This document shows positions 1 to 6,497 of a stretch of 7,540 bases of DNA, piece by piece; the first letter of the stretch is position 1; the number at the start of each line of letters is the position of its first letter. The position numbers were made by a program, and so were the translations under genes. The DNA comes from UBA8437 sp963578885 (lineage in GTDB: Bacteria; Planctomycetota; Planctomycetia; Planctomycetales; Planctomycetaceae): the NCBI GenBank assembly GCA_963578885.1, contig CAUZEQ010000240.1, positions 1 to 7,540 on the forward strand, read 5' to 3'. The notes beneath the pieces were generated by a model that worked only from the letters and a program-made list of their open reading frames with translations, had not been told where the DNA came from and ran no database searches.

Positions 1-23
1 CGAGAAGCCGGTGAGGCTTCTCG
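1..23. repeat. Perfect 9-bp inverted repeat (hairpin) at the window edge
   Basis: The arms cgagaagcc (1-9) and ggcttctcg (15-23) are exact reverse complements around the 5-base loop ggtga. The stem is stable and GC-rich. No T-run follows on the + strand, so it is not a classical intrinsic terminator in that direction, although it could end or insulate a gene cut off by the left edge. It could equally be a chance or REP-like palindrome. The hairpin is seen directly; its role is unknown. Confidence 0.5.
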
Positions 24-51
24 ACGGAGGGAAGGCAGCAAAAAGTCCTCA

Positions 52-88
52 TGCAGCCGAAGAGGAAAGGTGAGGGGTATCGGCTGCA
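52..88. repeat. Second 9-bp inverted repeat
   Basis: The arms tgcagccga (52-60) and tcggctgca (80-88) are exact reverse complements separated by 19 purine-rich bases. It lies 28 bases after the hairpin at 1-23 but shares no arm sequence with it. A 9-bp perfect arm pair this close is uncommon by chance but possible in GC-rich DNA. It could be an operator-like site or a remnant of a mobile-element end. I see no gene that it clearly serves. Confidence 0.35.
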
Positions 89-360
89 CCTACAACATCG
101 TCAGCAAAACCCAACGGCAGGGCGAGAATCACCCCCGCAGGTTCGACAATTGGCGACCTCCGGTGGGTTAGAACGGCGGTGCCGCGCAGTCCGGCTTTTC
201 GATCGGTCCCACCCGCACGGATGCTACGGATCGAATAACCGGCGCGACCGCACCCCCGAGAGACCGGTCGCCTGCAGCGAAGATCGAGGGCCGAGAGGGT
301 CGAGCCGGATGCCGAGAGTTCTGGAGTCGTCGGACTGTACAAGATGGGACTTGCCGACCC
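89..360. other. No recognisable gene; probably decayed sequence
   Basis: None of the six frames gives a protein I recognise. The short open stretches are rich in Arg, Ser and Pro, which is typical of non-coding GC-rich DNA read in frame. The frame of the downstream histidine kinase remnant is open from 172 (after a TAG at 169-171). It reads as unrelated sequence until about 313, where a phrase resembling the strand before the kinase G1 box (FWSRRTVQDG) may be a degraded N-box neighbourhood. That resemblance is weak. Confidence 0.4.
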
Positions 361-681
361 CGGCTCGACGACGAATTCGGAGCAACCGGTGAGACGATCG
401 AATTCACGGTCGCCGATACCGGGATCGGCATGGACGAGCAGCAGCAGGCTGAGGTCTTCGCGAGATACCGACAGGCGGCTGCATCGACCACCCGTGACTA
501 CGGCGGGACCGGACTGGGCCTGCCGCTCTCGTTGGACCTGTGCGAACTGATGGGTGGAGAGATCCGTCTCGAGAGCACTCCCGGGCAGGGAACCGAGTTC
601 GTCATCCGCCTGCCGGAAAACGTTGTCGAGCCCCAGCCTCCGAACACGGTCCAGGAGACTTCGGCAGGCATCACTTCCTGA
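361..681 (+). pseudogene. C-terminal remnant of a sensor histidine kinase ATPase domain
   Basis: The frame from 361 to the TGA at 679-681 reads as the end of a HATPase_c domain. It has a G1 box DTGIGM (415-432), an F-box-like stretch (QAEVFARYRQA), a G2 box GGTGLGL, and the usual closing segment with MGGEIRLESTPGQGTEF. The order and spacing match hybrid or PAS-type sensor kinases, where this domain binds ATP to phosphorylate a histidine. The N-box, the dimerisation/phosphoacceptor domain and all sensor parts are missing upstream. The frame closes at 169-171 without reaching them. The only ATG, at 430, is the Met of the G1 box itself, so a product from it would lack half the nucleotide site. 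I therefore read this as a truncated, non-functional remnant. A short receiver-like or response-regulator partner is absent. An alternative is a sequencing or assembly break upstream. Confidence 0.72.
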
Positions 682-864
682 TCCTCACCGGACCAGGACG
701 GGGCAAGGTCTCGGTCATCCGCGGCTTCTCGCCCACACGAACGCTGCGGCCGCTTGTGGCAGCTTGCGGGCTGAGCTAGCCTCGGACCATCACAGCCGCC
801 CGGCACCTTCGACGTCATTGCGACACGCCGGCCGGGCCGGTGACCTGATTGTGGCGGGCAGGCG
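682..864. other. Intergenic region upstream of the transporter
   Basis: This stretch has no gene. It contains GC palindromes (a gcggccgc site near 746 and a ccggccgggccgg cluster near 829-841) but no hairpin followed by a T-run. Any promoter for the transporter should lie here, but I see no convincing -35/-10 pair. Confidence 0.4.
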
Positions 865-2658
865 ATGAGCGACATCAAGCCCCTCGATTCGGACGACGAC
901 GCCGCACAGGGCGACGGCGAGCGGTTTCGGCCCGAGACCTGCCTGCCGGCCTGGGGCGATGCCGAGTTGCCCGAACCGAAGCGACTGGGTCTGAAGAACC
1001 TGGCCGGGTTCATCGGTCCCGGGATTGTGATGTGTGGAGTGCAACTGGCCGGAGGCGAGTGGCTGCTGGGTGCCGAGATCACCGCCAAGTACGGCGGCGG
1101 GCTGATGTGGATCGCACTGGTCTCGATCATCGGCCAGATGTTCTACAACATCGAATGCGGCCGTTATGCCCTGTATTGCGGCGAACCGGTCTTCACCGGC
1201 TTCATGCGGGCGCGGCCGGGGCCCAGCTTCTGGATCGGCGTGCTGATGCTGCTGAGCGTCGGAGCCTTCATCCCGGCACTCTCGACCACAGCCGCCACCG
1301 TCATCGCCGCACTCTACCTCGATCGCGCCCCCGGACCCGATGACAAGGACCTGGTCAATACGCTCGGCTACCTGCTGCTGGGCGGAGTCACCCTGCCGAT
1401 ACTGGTGGGCGGCAAGATCTACAACACCATGCAATGGGTGATGACGACCAAGATCGTCGTCGTACTCGGGTTCTGCGTCGTGATCGGCGTGGCGATGGTC
1501 GGGGCCGAGAAATGGGGCGACGTCTTCGGTGGCCTCTTCAAGATCGGCAACGTGCCGGTTGTGGCCCCCGAAGATACCAACGGCAACGGAGTGCTCGACC
1601 CCGACGAGACCGACTTCGACAAGGACGGGCACGCCGACGTCGTCGAACCCTACACGCTCAGCAGCGACGGCAGCGTCGAGAGCTACGAAGACCTCGACGG
1701 CGATGGCCACTGGGACGGCGAAGCGGTCGGAAACCTCTTCTTCGATGAAGGACCAGATGGCGGCTTCCCGGTGATCTTCCTGGCACAAATCGCACTGCTG
1801 GGCGCTTTTGCAGGGTTTGCCGGAGGCGGCGGGCTGGGCAACTCGACTTATTCCAACTACGTGCGGGACAAGGGCTGGGGAGTGGGCAGCCAGGTCGGAG
1901 CCATCCCCAGTGCCGTCGGCGGCCGTAACATCACGCTCTCGCACATCGGCAAGGTCTTCGCGCTCACACCCAAAAACATGGAACGCTGGAAGGGCTGGTG
2001 GCGCTACATCCTCTGCGACCAGATCCTGATCTGGGCACCCGGCTGCGTGATGGGCATGGCACTGCCGGCACTGCTCTCGATCCAGTTCGCAGAATTCTCA
2101 CCGATGTTCGGCGACCCCGACCGGCCCGACTACGCCCAGGCCATCATGACCGCCGACGGCATGAGACACGCGCCGGGACTCTCGGCGGGAACACAGAAAC
2201 TGCTCTGGGTCAGCACTCTGCTAATCGGACTGCTGGTCCTGCTGCCCAGCCAGATGTCGATCGTCGAGCACTTCAGCCGACGCTGGACCGACGTGATCTG
2301 GTCGGGAGTGCGACGCGTTCGTGAAAACATGCAGCCACACGAGGTGCGCAAGATCTACTACTCGATCCTGTTCGTCTACGTCGCCTGGACCTTCTTCGGC
2401 GCCTACCTGTTCCAGACCTTTGGACAGCCGAAAATGATGGTGCTCGTCGTGGCCAACCTCAACAACATCGGCCTGGGCTTCACCGCCTTCTTCGTACTCC
2501 GCAACAACCTCGTCTACCTCCCCAAACCGCTCCGCCCCGGATGGATCGCCCGGATTGGCATTTCCTTCTGCGGTGTCTTCTACTTGGGCTTCGCCGCCCT
2601 GGTCTTCTACCAGAAACAACTCCCCATGATCCTCGACTTCTTCGCCGCCGCCGACTGA
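865..2658 (+). CDS. Divergent Nramp-family-like transporter with EF-hand-type calcium loops
   Basis: This 597-residue integral membrane protein is predicted to sit in the inner membrane. About eleven hydrophobic helices are visible, near residues 46-70, 77-98, 121-151, 166-183, 192-213, 300-325, 380-407, 443-463, 498-519, 525-546 and 562-582. The opening GPGIVMCGVQLAGGEW and the general layout resemble Nramp (SLC11) carriers with the LeuT fold, which move Mn2+, Fe2+ and similar ions with protons. Two key motifs differ. The TM1 DPGN metal motif is replaced by AGGE (62-65), and TM6 has GGGLGNSTYSNYVRDKG (321-337) instead of MPH. The cargo is therefore uncertain. The loop between TM5 and TM6 (about 233-298) is acidic. 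It holds two textbook EF-hand loops (D237-E248 and D250-E261) and a third imperfect one (D276-A287), suggesting Ca2+ binding. The start is fixed: an in-frame TGA lies at 841-843 and ATG 865 is the only start codon after it, with a weak GGCAGG-type ribosome site just upstream. The gene appears to be a single unit. Confidence 0.8.
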   Translation: MSDIKPLDSDDDAAQGDGERFRPETCLPAWGDAELPEPKRLGLKNLAGFIGPGIVMCGVQLAGGEWLLGAEITAKYGGGLMWIALVSIIGQMFYNIECGRYALYCGEPVFTGFMRARPGPSFWIGVLMLLSVGAFIPALSTTAATVIAALYLDRAPGPDDKDLVNTLGYLLLGGVTLPILVGGKIYNTMQWVMTTKIVVVLGFCVVIGVAMVGAEKWGDVFGGLFKIGNVPVVAPEDTNGNGVLDPDETDFDKDGHADVVEPYTLSSDGSVESYEDLDGDGHWDGEAVGNLFFDEGPDGGFPVIFLAQIALLGAFAGFAGGGGLGNSTYSNYVRDKGWGVGSQVGAIPSAVGGRNITLSHIGKVFALTPKNMERWKGWWRYILCDQILIWAPGCVMGMALPALLSIQFAEFSPMFGDPDRPDYAQAIMTADGMRHAPGLSAGTQKLLWVSTLLIGLLVLLPSQMSIVEHFSRRWTDVIWSGVRRVRENMQPHEVRKIYYSILFVYVAWTFFGAYLFQTFGQPKMMVLVVANLNNIGLGFTAFFVLRNNLVYLPKPLRPGWIARIGISFCGVFYLGFAALVFYQKQLPMILDFFAAAD

Positions 2659-2755
2659 CCCTCTCTCCTCTCCCCTGTCTCCTTTTTCCTTTCTCCTTTC
2701 TACTCTCTACTCTCCCCTGTCTCCTCTCCCCTTTCTACTCTCTACTCTCCCCTTC
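2659..2755 (+). repeat. Polypyrimidine tract with internal direct repeats
   Basis: The tract starts right after the transporter stop codon. Of its 97 bases only 6 are purines on the + strand. A perfect 24-bp direct repeat occurs at 2695-2718 and 2730-2753 (35-bp period), and a 16-bp repeat at 2668-2683 and 2710-2725 (42-bp offset). The tract therefore grew by slippage or unequal duplication of short C/T words. It ends 15 bases before the E1 start codon. Such tracts can form triplex (H-) DNA. As RNA they can bind ribosomal protein S1. Either role here is inference. Confidence 0.85.
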
Positions 2756-2770
2756 GTCCGGACACACCCG

Positions 2771-4771
2771 ATGACCAGTGAAATCACCACTCTGCCGGAC
2801 AAGGACACGCTGCTGGGCCTGTACCGCACGATGCAGACGATCCGGCAGTGCGAAGAAGAGCTCGCCCGCTGCCACCAGCGTGGCCTGGTCCACGGAGCCT
2901 GCCACACCTATGTCGGCCAGGAGGCCATCGCAGCGGGAGTCTGTGCCCACCTCGACCACGACGACGTCATCTTCAGCACTCACCGCGGCCACGGCCACGC
3001 CCTGGCCAAGGGTCTCGAGCCTGGCAAGCTGATCGCCGAGCTCTTCGGTCGCGAGACCGGCTGCTCGGGCGGACGTGGCGGCAGCATGCACCTGTTCAGC
3101 CCCGAGATCGGGCTGATGGGCACCAGCGGCATCGTCGCCAGCTGCATCCTGCAGTCCACCGGTGGCGGCTACACCTCGAAACTCTTTGACCGCGATCGCG
3201 TCTCGGTCTGCTTCTTCGGCGACGGAGCGGTCAACAACGGTGCGTTCCACGAAGGCCTGAACATGGCCAAGATCTGGAACCTGCCGGTGATCTTCGTCTG
3301 CGAGAACAACCAGTTCGCCACCGAGGTGCCCTTCCATGAATCCAGTGCCATCCCCGACGTGGGCCGACGGGCCGAGAACTACGGCATGCCGGGCCTGGAA
3401 CTTGATGGCAACGACGTGCTCTCGATCCACGAGCAGGCTGGTGAGGCGATTGCCCGGGCCCGCAGCGGGGGTGGCCCGACGCTGATCGAATGCAAGACCT
3501 ACCGCACACGGGCTCACGCCGAAGGCATGGGCGACTTCAGCTACCGCACCCGCGAAGACGTTGAGGACTGGAAGCAGCGCTGCCCGATCGGCAGCCTCAG
3601 ACAACGAGCGATCGAAGTGGGACTCGTCGACGCCGAAGAACTCGACACGATCGACGACGAGGTCAAGCAACTGATCGGGGAGTCTCGCGACTTCGCCGAG
3701 GACAGCCCATGGCCGGAACCCGCATCGGCCACGCTGCACGTCTACGCCGACCCCGCCGATGCTCCCGAAGCCGGCGACGAACCCGATCCCGGCGAGCGGG
3801 AATTGACATTTGTCGAGGCGACTCACGAAGCACTGGCTGTCGAAATGGAACGCAACCCGGGCATCTTCGTGATGGGCGAAGGGATCGGGGTGCGGGGAGG
3901 CAACTTCAATACCACAGCCGGGCTGTTTGAGATCCACGGACCCACCCGGCTGGTCGACACGCCGATCTGCGAGCGGGGGTTCGTCGGCCTGGGCTGCGGT
4001 GCGGCGATGACCGGCAGCCGGCCGGTGATCGACTTCATGTTCGGCGACTTCATCATGGACGCCGTCGGGGAACTGGTGAACCAGGTCGCGAAGATGCAGT
4101 ACATGAGCAGCGGACGGCTGAAGATGCCGATCCTGCTGCGTGGCTGCATCGGCATCGGACACTCGGCCGCCACACACCACTCGGGCAACTACTACCCGCT
4201 GTATGCCCACTTCCCCGGCTTCCGCGTCGTCGTGCCTTCCAATGCCTACGACGCCAAGGGCCTGTTTCGGCGAGCCCTGACCTGCAACGACCCGGTCATG
4301 TTCCTGGAACACCGCGAGATCCTCAACGAAAAGACGGCGGTGCCCGAGCAGGACTACGAGATCGAATTCGGCCGTGCCAAGGTGGTCCGGGAAGGGACAG
4401 ACGTCACCGTGGTCGCCATCGCCCGGATGGTGCACCACGTCCTGGAGGTGATCGATGAGCTGGCCGCCGAGGGGATCAGTGTCGAGTTGATTGATCCTCG
4501 CACCGTGCTGCCGCTGGACACCGACACGATCATCGCCAGCGTGGCCAAGACCGGACGGCTGCTGGTGGTCGACGAAGCCTTCGCCCCGGCGAGCATCGGG
4601 GCCCAGATCGCCGCGATCCAGGCCGACAGGGGATTCGATGACCTCGACGCTCCGATCAAAAGGATCCACGGCGCGTTCACCCCCATTCCCTACAGCCCCA
4701 GCCTGGAAGCCGCCGTGGTGCCTCATCCCGAAACAGTCGCCGCCGCGGTTCGCGACCTGGTGGCGGAGTAG
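2771..4771 (+). CDS. 2-oxoacid dehydrogenase E1, fused alpha and beta subunits (pyruvate/acetoin type)
   Basis: This 666-residue cytoplasmic enzyme decarboxylates a 2-oxoacid (or cleaves acetoin) with thiamine diphosphate and transfers the acyl unit to the lipoyl arm of E2. Residues 1-312 are the alpha part. It has HRGHGHALAKG (71-81), the ThDP-Mg motif GDG (150-152) followed 26 residues later by NN (179-180), and the E1-alpha loop His (H249) before YRTREDVEDW. An acidic, proline-containing linker (about 312-343) leads to the beta part (344-666). That part has MGEGIG with the probable cofactor-activating Glu370, the DTPICERGFVGLGCG strand (397-411), THHSGNYYPLYAHFPG (468-483) with the conserved His, and a C-terminal transketolase-like domain (VELIDPRTVLPLD). 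Alpha and beta are separate genes in most bacteria; fusion in this order is known in some lineages. The alpha half reads most like acetoin/pyruvate E1, but the substrate cannot be settled from sequence. The start ATG 2771 has no Shine-Dalgarno sequence in the 15 bases before it. It is first in an operon with E2. Confidence 0.93.
   Translation: MTSEITTLPDKDTLLGLYRTMQTIRQCEEELARCHQRGLVHGACHTYVGQEAIAAGVCAHLDHDDVIFSTHRGHGHALAKGLEPGKLIAELFGRETGCSGGRGGSMHLFSPEIGLMGTSGIVASCILQSTGGGYTSKLFDRDRVSVCFFGDGAVNNGAFHEGLNMAKIWNLPVIFVCENNQFATEVPFHESSAIPDVGRRAENYGMPGLELDGNDVLSIHEQAGEAIARARSGGGPTLIECKTYRTRAHAEGMGDFSYRTREDVEDWKQRCPIGSLRQRAIEVGLVDAEELDTIDDEVKQLIGESRDFAEDSPWPEPASATLHVYADPADAPEAGDEPDPGERELTFVEATHEALAVEMERNPGIFVMGEGIGVRGGNFNTTAGLFEIHGPTRLVDTPICERGFVGLGCGAAMTGSRPVIDFMFGDFIMDAVGELVNQVAKMQYMSSGRLKMPILLRGCIGIGHSAATHHSGNYYPLYAHFPGFRVVVPSNAYDAKGLFRRALTCNDPVMFLEHREILNEKTAVPEQDYEIEFGRAKVVREGTDVTVVAIARMVHHVLEVIDELAAEGISVELIDPRTVLPLDTDTIIASVAKTGRLLVVDEAFAPASIGAQIAAIQADRGFDDLDAPIKRIHGAFTPIPYSPSLEAAVVPHPETVAAAVRDLVAE
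4765..4768 (+). promoter_or_regulatory. Ribosome binding site for E2 inside the end of E1
   Basis: GGAG lies within the last codons of E1 and ends 10 bases before ATG 4779. It supports that start over any start further up the same frame, which is open back to 4491 only because it shadows E1. The arrangement suggests translational coupling of E2 to E1. Confidence 0.55.
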
Positions 4772-4778
4772 CCCCCCG

Positions 4779-5981
4779 ATGGCACATCCGATCCAGATCC
4801 CCCGGCTCGGCTGGAGCATGGAAGAGGGCGTGTTTGTCGAGTGGCTGAAGGCCGACGGCGACACGATCGAACCCGGCGATGTGCTGTTCAACCTCGAAGG
4901 GGAAAAGGCGATCCAGGAGATCGAGTCGATCGACGAGGGGGTGCTGAGGATCCCCGACGACGCGCCCGCCGAGGGCGACGCCGTGCTGGTCGGACAGGTG
5001 ATCGGCTGGTTGTGTGCCGAGGACGAAGAGCCGCCGGACGAATTGCCCGCCGTCGACCTCGCAACCGCCGCGGCCGCTCCTCCGGGTGCCCCTCGTGCTC
5101 CGAGTGCGACAGCCCCGGCCGCTATCGCCACTGCAGCCGCACCGCCGGCACGGCGACCGGCATCCAGTCCTCGCGCCCGGCGTGTCGCCGCCGAACTCGG
5201 CATCGACTGGACGCGACTCAGCGGCAGTGGCCGAGGAGGCCGGATCCGCGAGTGCGACATTCGCGCCGCGGCCGATGCGGGCACGGCCGCAAAGGTGGCT
5301 CCGGCGGCATCGGTTCGCAGAGTGATCGCCCAGCGGATGCTCACCGCGTCGCAGAGCACCGCCGCGGTCACTCTGACCACCACCGCCGACGCCGCGGCAC
5401 TGGTCAGTCTCAGGCAGCAGTTCCTGGCCACCGCCGGCGACGAGCCGGCGCCTGGTTACAACGAGATCCTGCTGAAGCTGACGGCGATCGTGCTGGCCGA
5501 CCACCCGCAGATCCGCTCGCAGTGGGCCGAGTCGGGGCCACAGCCGCCCGCCGCCGACGCCGCGATCGACATCGGCCTGGCCGTCGACACCGAAAGAGGA
5601 CTGATGGTGCCGGTGGTCAGAAACCCTGCCTCCGCGACGCTCAAGGCGCTCGTCCAAACTGTCACCGACCTGGCCGATCGAGCTCGCTCGCGGACGCTTG
5701 CTGCCAACGAGATGTCCGGCGGCGTGTTCACGATCACCAATCTCGGGGCACAGGGCATCGACGCCTTCACCCCGATCCTGAACCTGCCCCAGGCCGCGAT
5801 CCTGGGCATCGGCCGAGTCCGAGCGATCCCGGTTGTAAAGGGCGAGGAGATCGTACCCGGCCAGCAGATCTCTCTGTCGCTGACCTTCGACCACCGAGTC
5901 CTCGACGGAGCCCCCGCCGCCGACTTCCTCTCCGATTTGGTCCGCGCCCTGGAAAACCCCGCCGCGATGCTGGCCGGGTGA
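4779..5981 (+). CDS. Dihydrolipoamide acyltransferase (E2) of a 2-oxoacid dehydrogenase complex
   Basis: This 400-residue cytoplasmic E2 takes the acyl group from E1 onto its lipoyl lysine and transfers it to coenzyme A, and it forms the structural core of the complex. Residues 3-78 are a single lipoyl domain. The lipoylated residue should be Lys43 in LEGEKAIQEIES, where GEKA replaces the common TDKA. An Ala/Pro-rich flexible linker runs from about 84 to 128. A peripheral-subunit-binding domain (about 129-165, SPRARRVAAELGID through GRIRECDI) should dock E1 or E3. The catalytic domain (about 175-400) contains the conserved DHRVLDG (371-377) with catalytic His372 and Asp376, plus FTITNLGAQGIDAFTPILN (317-335). 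It begins only 7 bases after the E1 stop codon, so the two are surely co-transcribed. No E3 gene follows in the window. At 400 residues with one lipoyl domain it is of ordinary size. The substrate (pyruvate, acetoin or branched chain) is not resolved. Confidence 0.93.
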   Translation: MAHPIQIPRLGWSMEEGVFVEWLKADGDTIEPGDVLFNLEGEKAIQEIESIDEGVLRIPDDAPAEGDAVLVGQVIGWLCAEDEEPPDELPAVDLATAAAAPPGAPRAPSATAPAAIATAAAPPARRPASSPRARRVAAELGIDWTRLSGSGRGGRIRECDIRAAADAGTAAKVAPAASVRRVIAQRMLTASQSTAAVTLTTTADAAALVSLRQQFLATAGDEPAPGYNEILLKLTAIVLADHPQIRSQWAESGPQPPAADAAIDIGLAVDTERGLMVPVVRNPASATLKALVQTVTDLADRARSRTLAANEMSGGVFTITNLGAQGIDAFTPILNLPQAAILGIGRVRAIPVVKGEEIVPGQQISLSLTFDHRVLDGAPAADFLSDLVRALENPAAMLAG

Positions 5982-6030
5982 GAGCCAGAACCGAACAAGC
6001 ACAGGGCCGGGTCTACAAACCATGATGTAG

Positions 6031-6047
6031 GTCAGGCTGTGCCTGAC
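6031..6047. repeat. Short palindrome (7-bp stem, 3-base loop), REP-like
   Basis: The arms gtcaggc (6031-6037) and gcctgac (6041-6047) are perfect around the loop tgt. The flanks atgtag and atccct add partial symmetry. It lies 49 bases after the E2 stop and just before the DUF4143 remnant. Without a T-run it is a poor intrinsic terminator. It could be a dispersed REP-like element; I have an unverified impression that similar gtcaggc palindromes recur between planctomycete genes. It may still act as an RNA stabiliser or a weak terminator for the E1-E2 operon. Confidence 0.5.
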
Positions 6048-6064
6048 ATCCCTGCGGTTCCCGC

Positions 6065-6295
6065 GTGCAACTCGCCGCTACCAAAGCGTTCGTGAAGATC
6101 GGTCCCGGCCTGCGCCAGGCCTGCATCACGCGAACGGGCGAAGATCTTGGCAAGGCACTCGAATGCGCCGTCTACCTGAAGCTGAGATCCCGATTTCAAG
6201 AGGTCTACTACTGGCGTGGCGACGGAGAGATCGACTTCGTCGTCGAACACGGTGGGCGGGCCACCCCCATCCAGGTGAGTTGGCCGCCCTCGTGA
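6065..6295 (+). pseudogene. C-terminal remnant of a DUF4143-type AAA ATPase
   Basis: From a GTG at 6065 to the TGA at 6293-6295 the frame gives 76 residues. The part from about residue 10 on (VKIGPGLRQA, then EDLGKALECAVYLKL, EVYYWRGDGEIDFVVEHGG and TPIQVSW) resembles the C-terminal, nuclease-fold-like DUF4143 domain. That domain follows an AAA_14 ATPase in a family often found in accessory regions. Full family members have about 400 residues. Here the whole ATPase part (Walker A and B) and the last part of the domain are missing. In-frame stops at 6023-6025 and 6044-6046 close the frame upstream. The frame ends abruptly after IQVSWPPS. I read it as a relic of a gene lost by deletion. The function of the family is poorly defined, and nothing here suggests the fragment is active. 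Confidence 0.68.
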
Positions 6296-6383
6296 GGCTT
6301 CCATTGTCCAAGTCGTCAAGGCGACAACAACCCCGCTTACGAACCTGCGGCGCACGCCGCTCATCCCTCGGCTCATTCCTCTG

Positions 6384-6413
6384 TTGAGAACGCCACGGGG
6401 AACCGATTACACT
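6384..6413 (+). promoter_or_regulatory. Candidate sigma-70-like promoter for the DUF1501 gene
   Basis: TTGAGA (6384-6389; 5 of 6 match to TTGACA) is followed after 18 bases by TACACT (6408-6413; 4 of 6 match to TATAAT). It would start transcription near 6420 and give a leader of about 85 bases before ATG 6505. It is the best such pair in the 209-base gap before the gene. The remaining leader shows only small inverted repeats. Confidence 0.42.
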
Positions 6414-6492
6414 GGCAGCGGTTGATCTGCCCGGACGCGACCTCCGACTGTCGGGACGAAACCTCCGGTGGCCGCCAACGACACGAAACACC

Positions 6493-6497
6493 AGGAG
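6493..6497 (+). promoter_or_regulatory. Shine-Dalgarno sequence of the DUF1501 gene
   Basis: AGGAG lies 7 bases before ATG 6505. The near-consensus match and ideal spacing fix this start and give a leader peptide with the twin-arginine motif at residues 16-22. Confidence 0.75.

Noticed and set aside
2..73. Possible C-terminal tail of a gene entering from the left (frame 2, ending TGA 71-73)
   Set aside because: Only 23 codons, with mixed third-position GC and no recognisable motif. It cannot be told from chance without the sequence to the left.
750..785. Possible promoter TTGTGG-N17-TAGCCT before the transporter
   Set aside because: Only about 3 of 6 matches in each hexamer, which is expected by chance in this much sequence.
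790..1944. Antisense open frame of 384 codons opposite the transporter
   Set aside because: It lacks hydrophobic segments or motifs, and the + strand transporter with clear helices accounts for the openness.
2659..2755. CRISPR-like array in the C/T tract
   Set aside because: There are only two copies of the 24-bp repeat, separated by low-complexity sequence of the same C/T words. There are no unique spacers and no cas genes.
4491..4778. Upstream extension of the E2 reading frame
   Set aside because: It overlaps the end of E1 in another frame and gives an Arg/Pro/Ser-rich sequence. The lipoyl domain begins right at ATG 4779, which has a ribosome site.
2735..5431. Long antisense open frame of 898 codons opposite E1 and E2
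   Set aside because: It lies exactly opposite two well-recognised genes and its translation has no familiar motif. Long antisense frames are common opposite GC-rich genes with biased codon use.
4677..6023. Antisense open frame of 448 codons opposite E2
   Set aside because: Its sequence is Gly/Arg/Asp-rich mirror sequence of the E2 gene with no domain signal. E2 on the + strand explains the region fully.
6347..6360. Small hairpin gcggc-gcac-gccgc before the DUF1501 promoter region
   Set aside because: A 5-bp GC stem without a T-run is common in GC-rich DNA and not enough to call a terminator.
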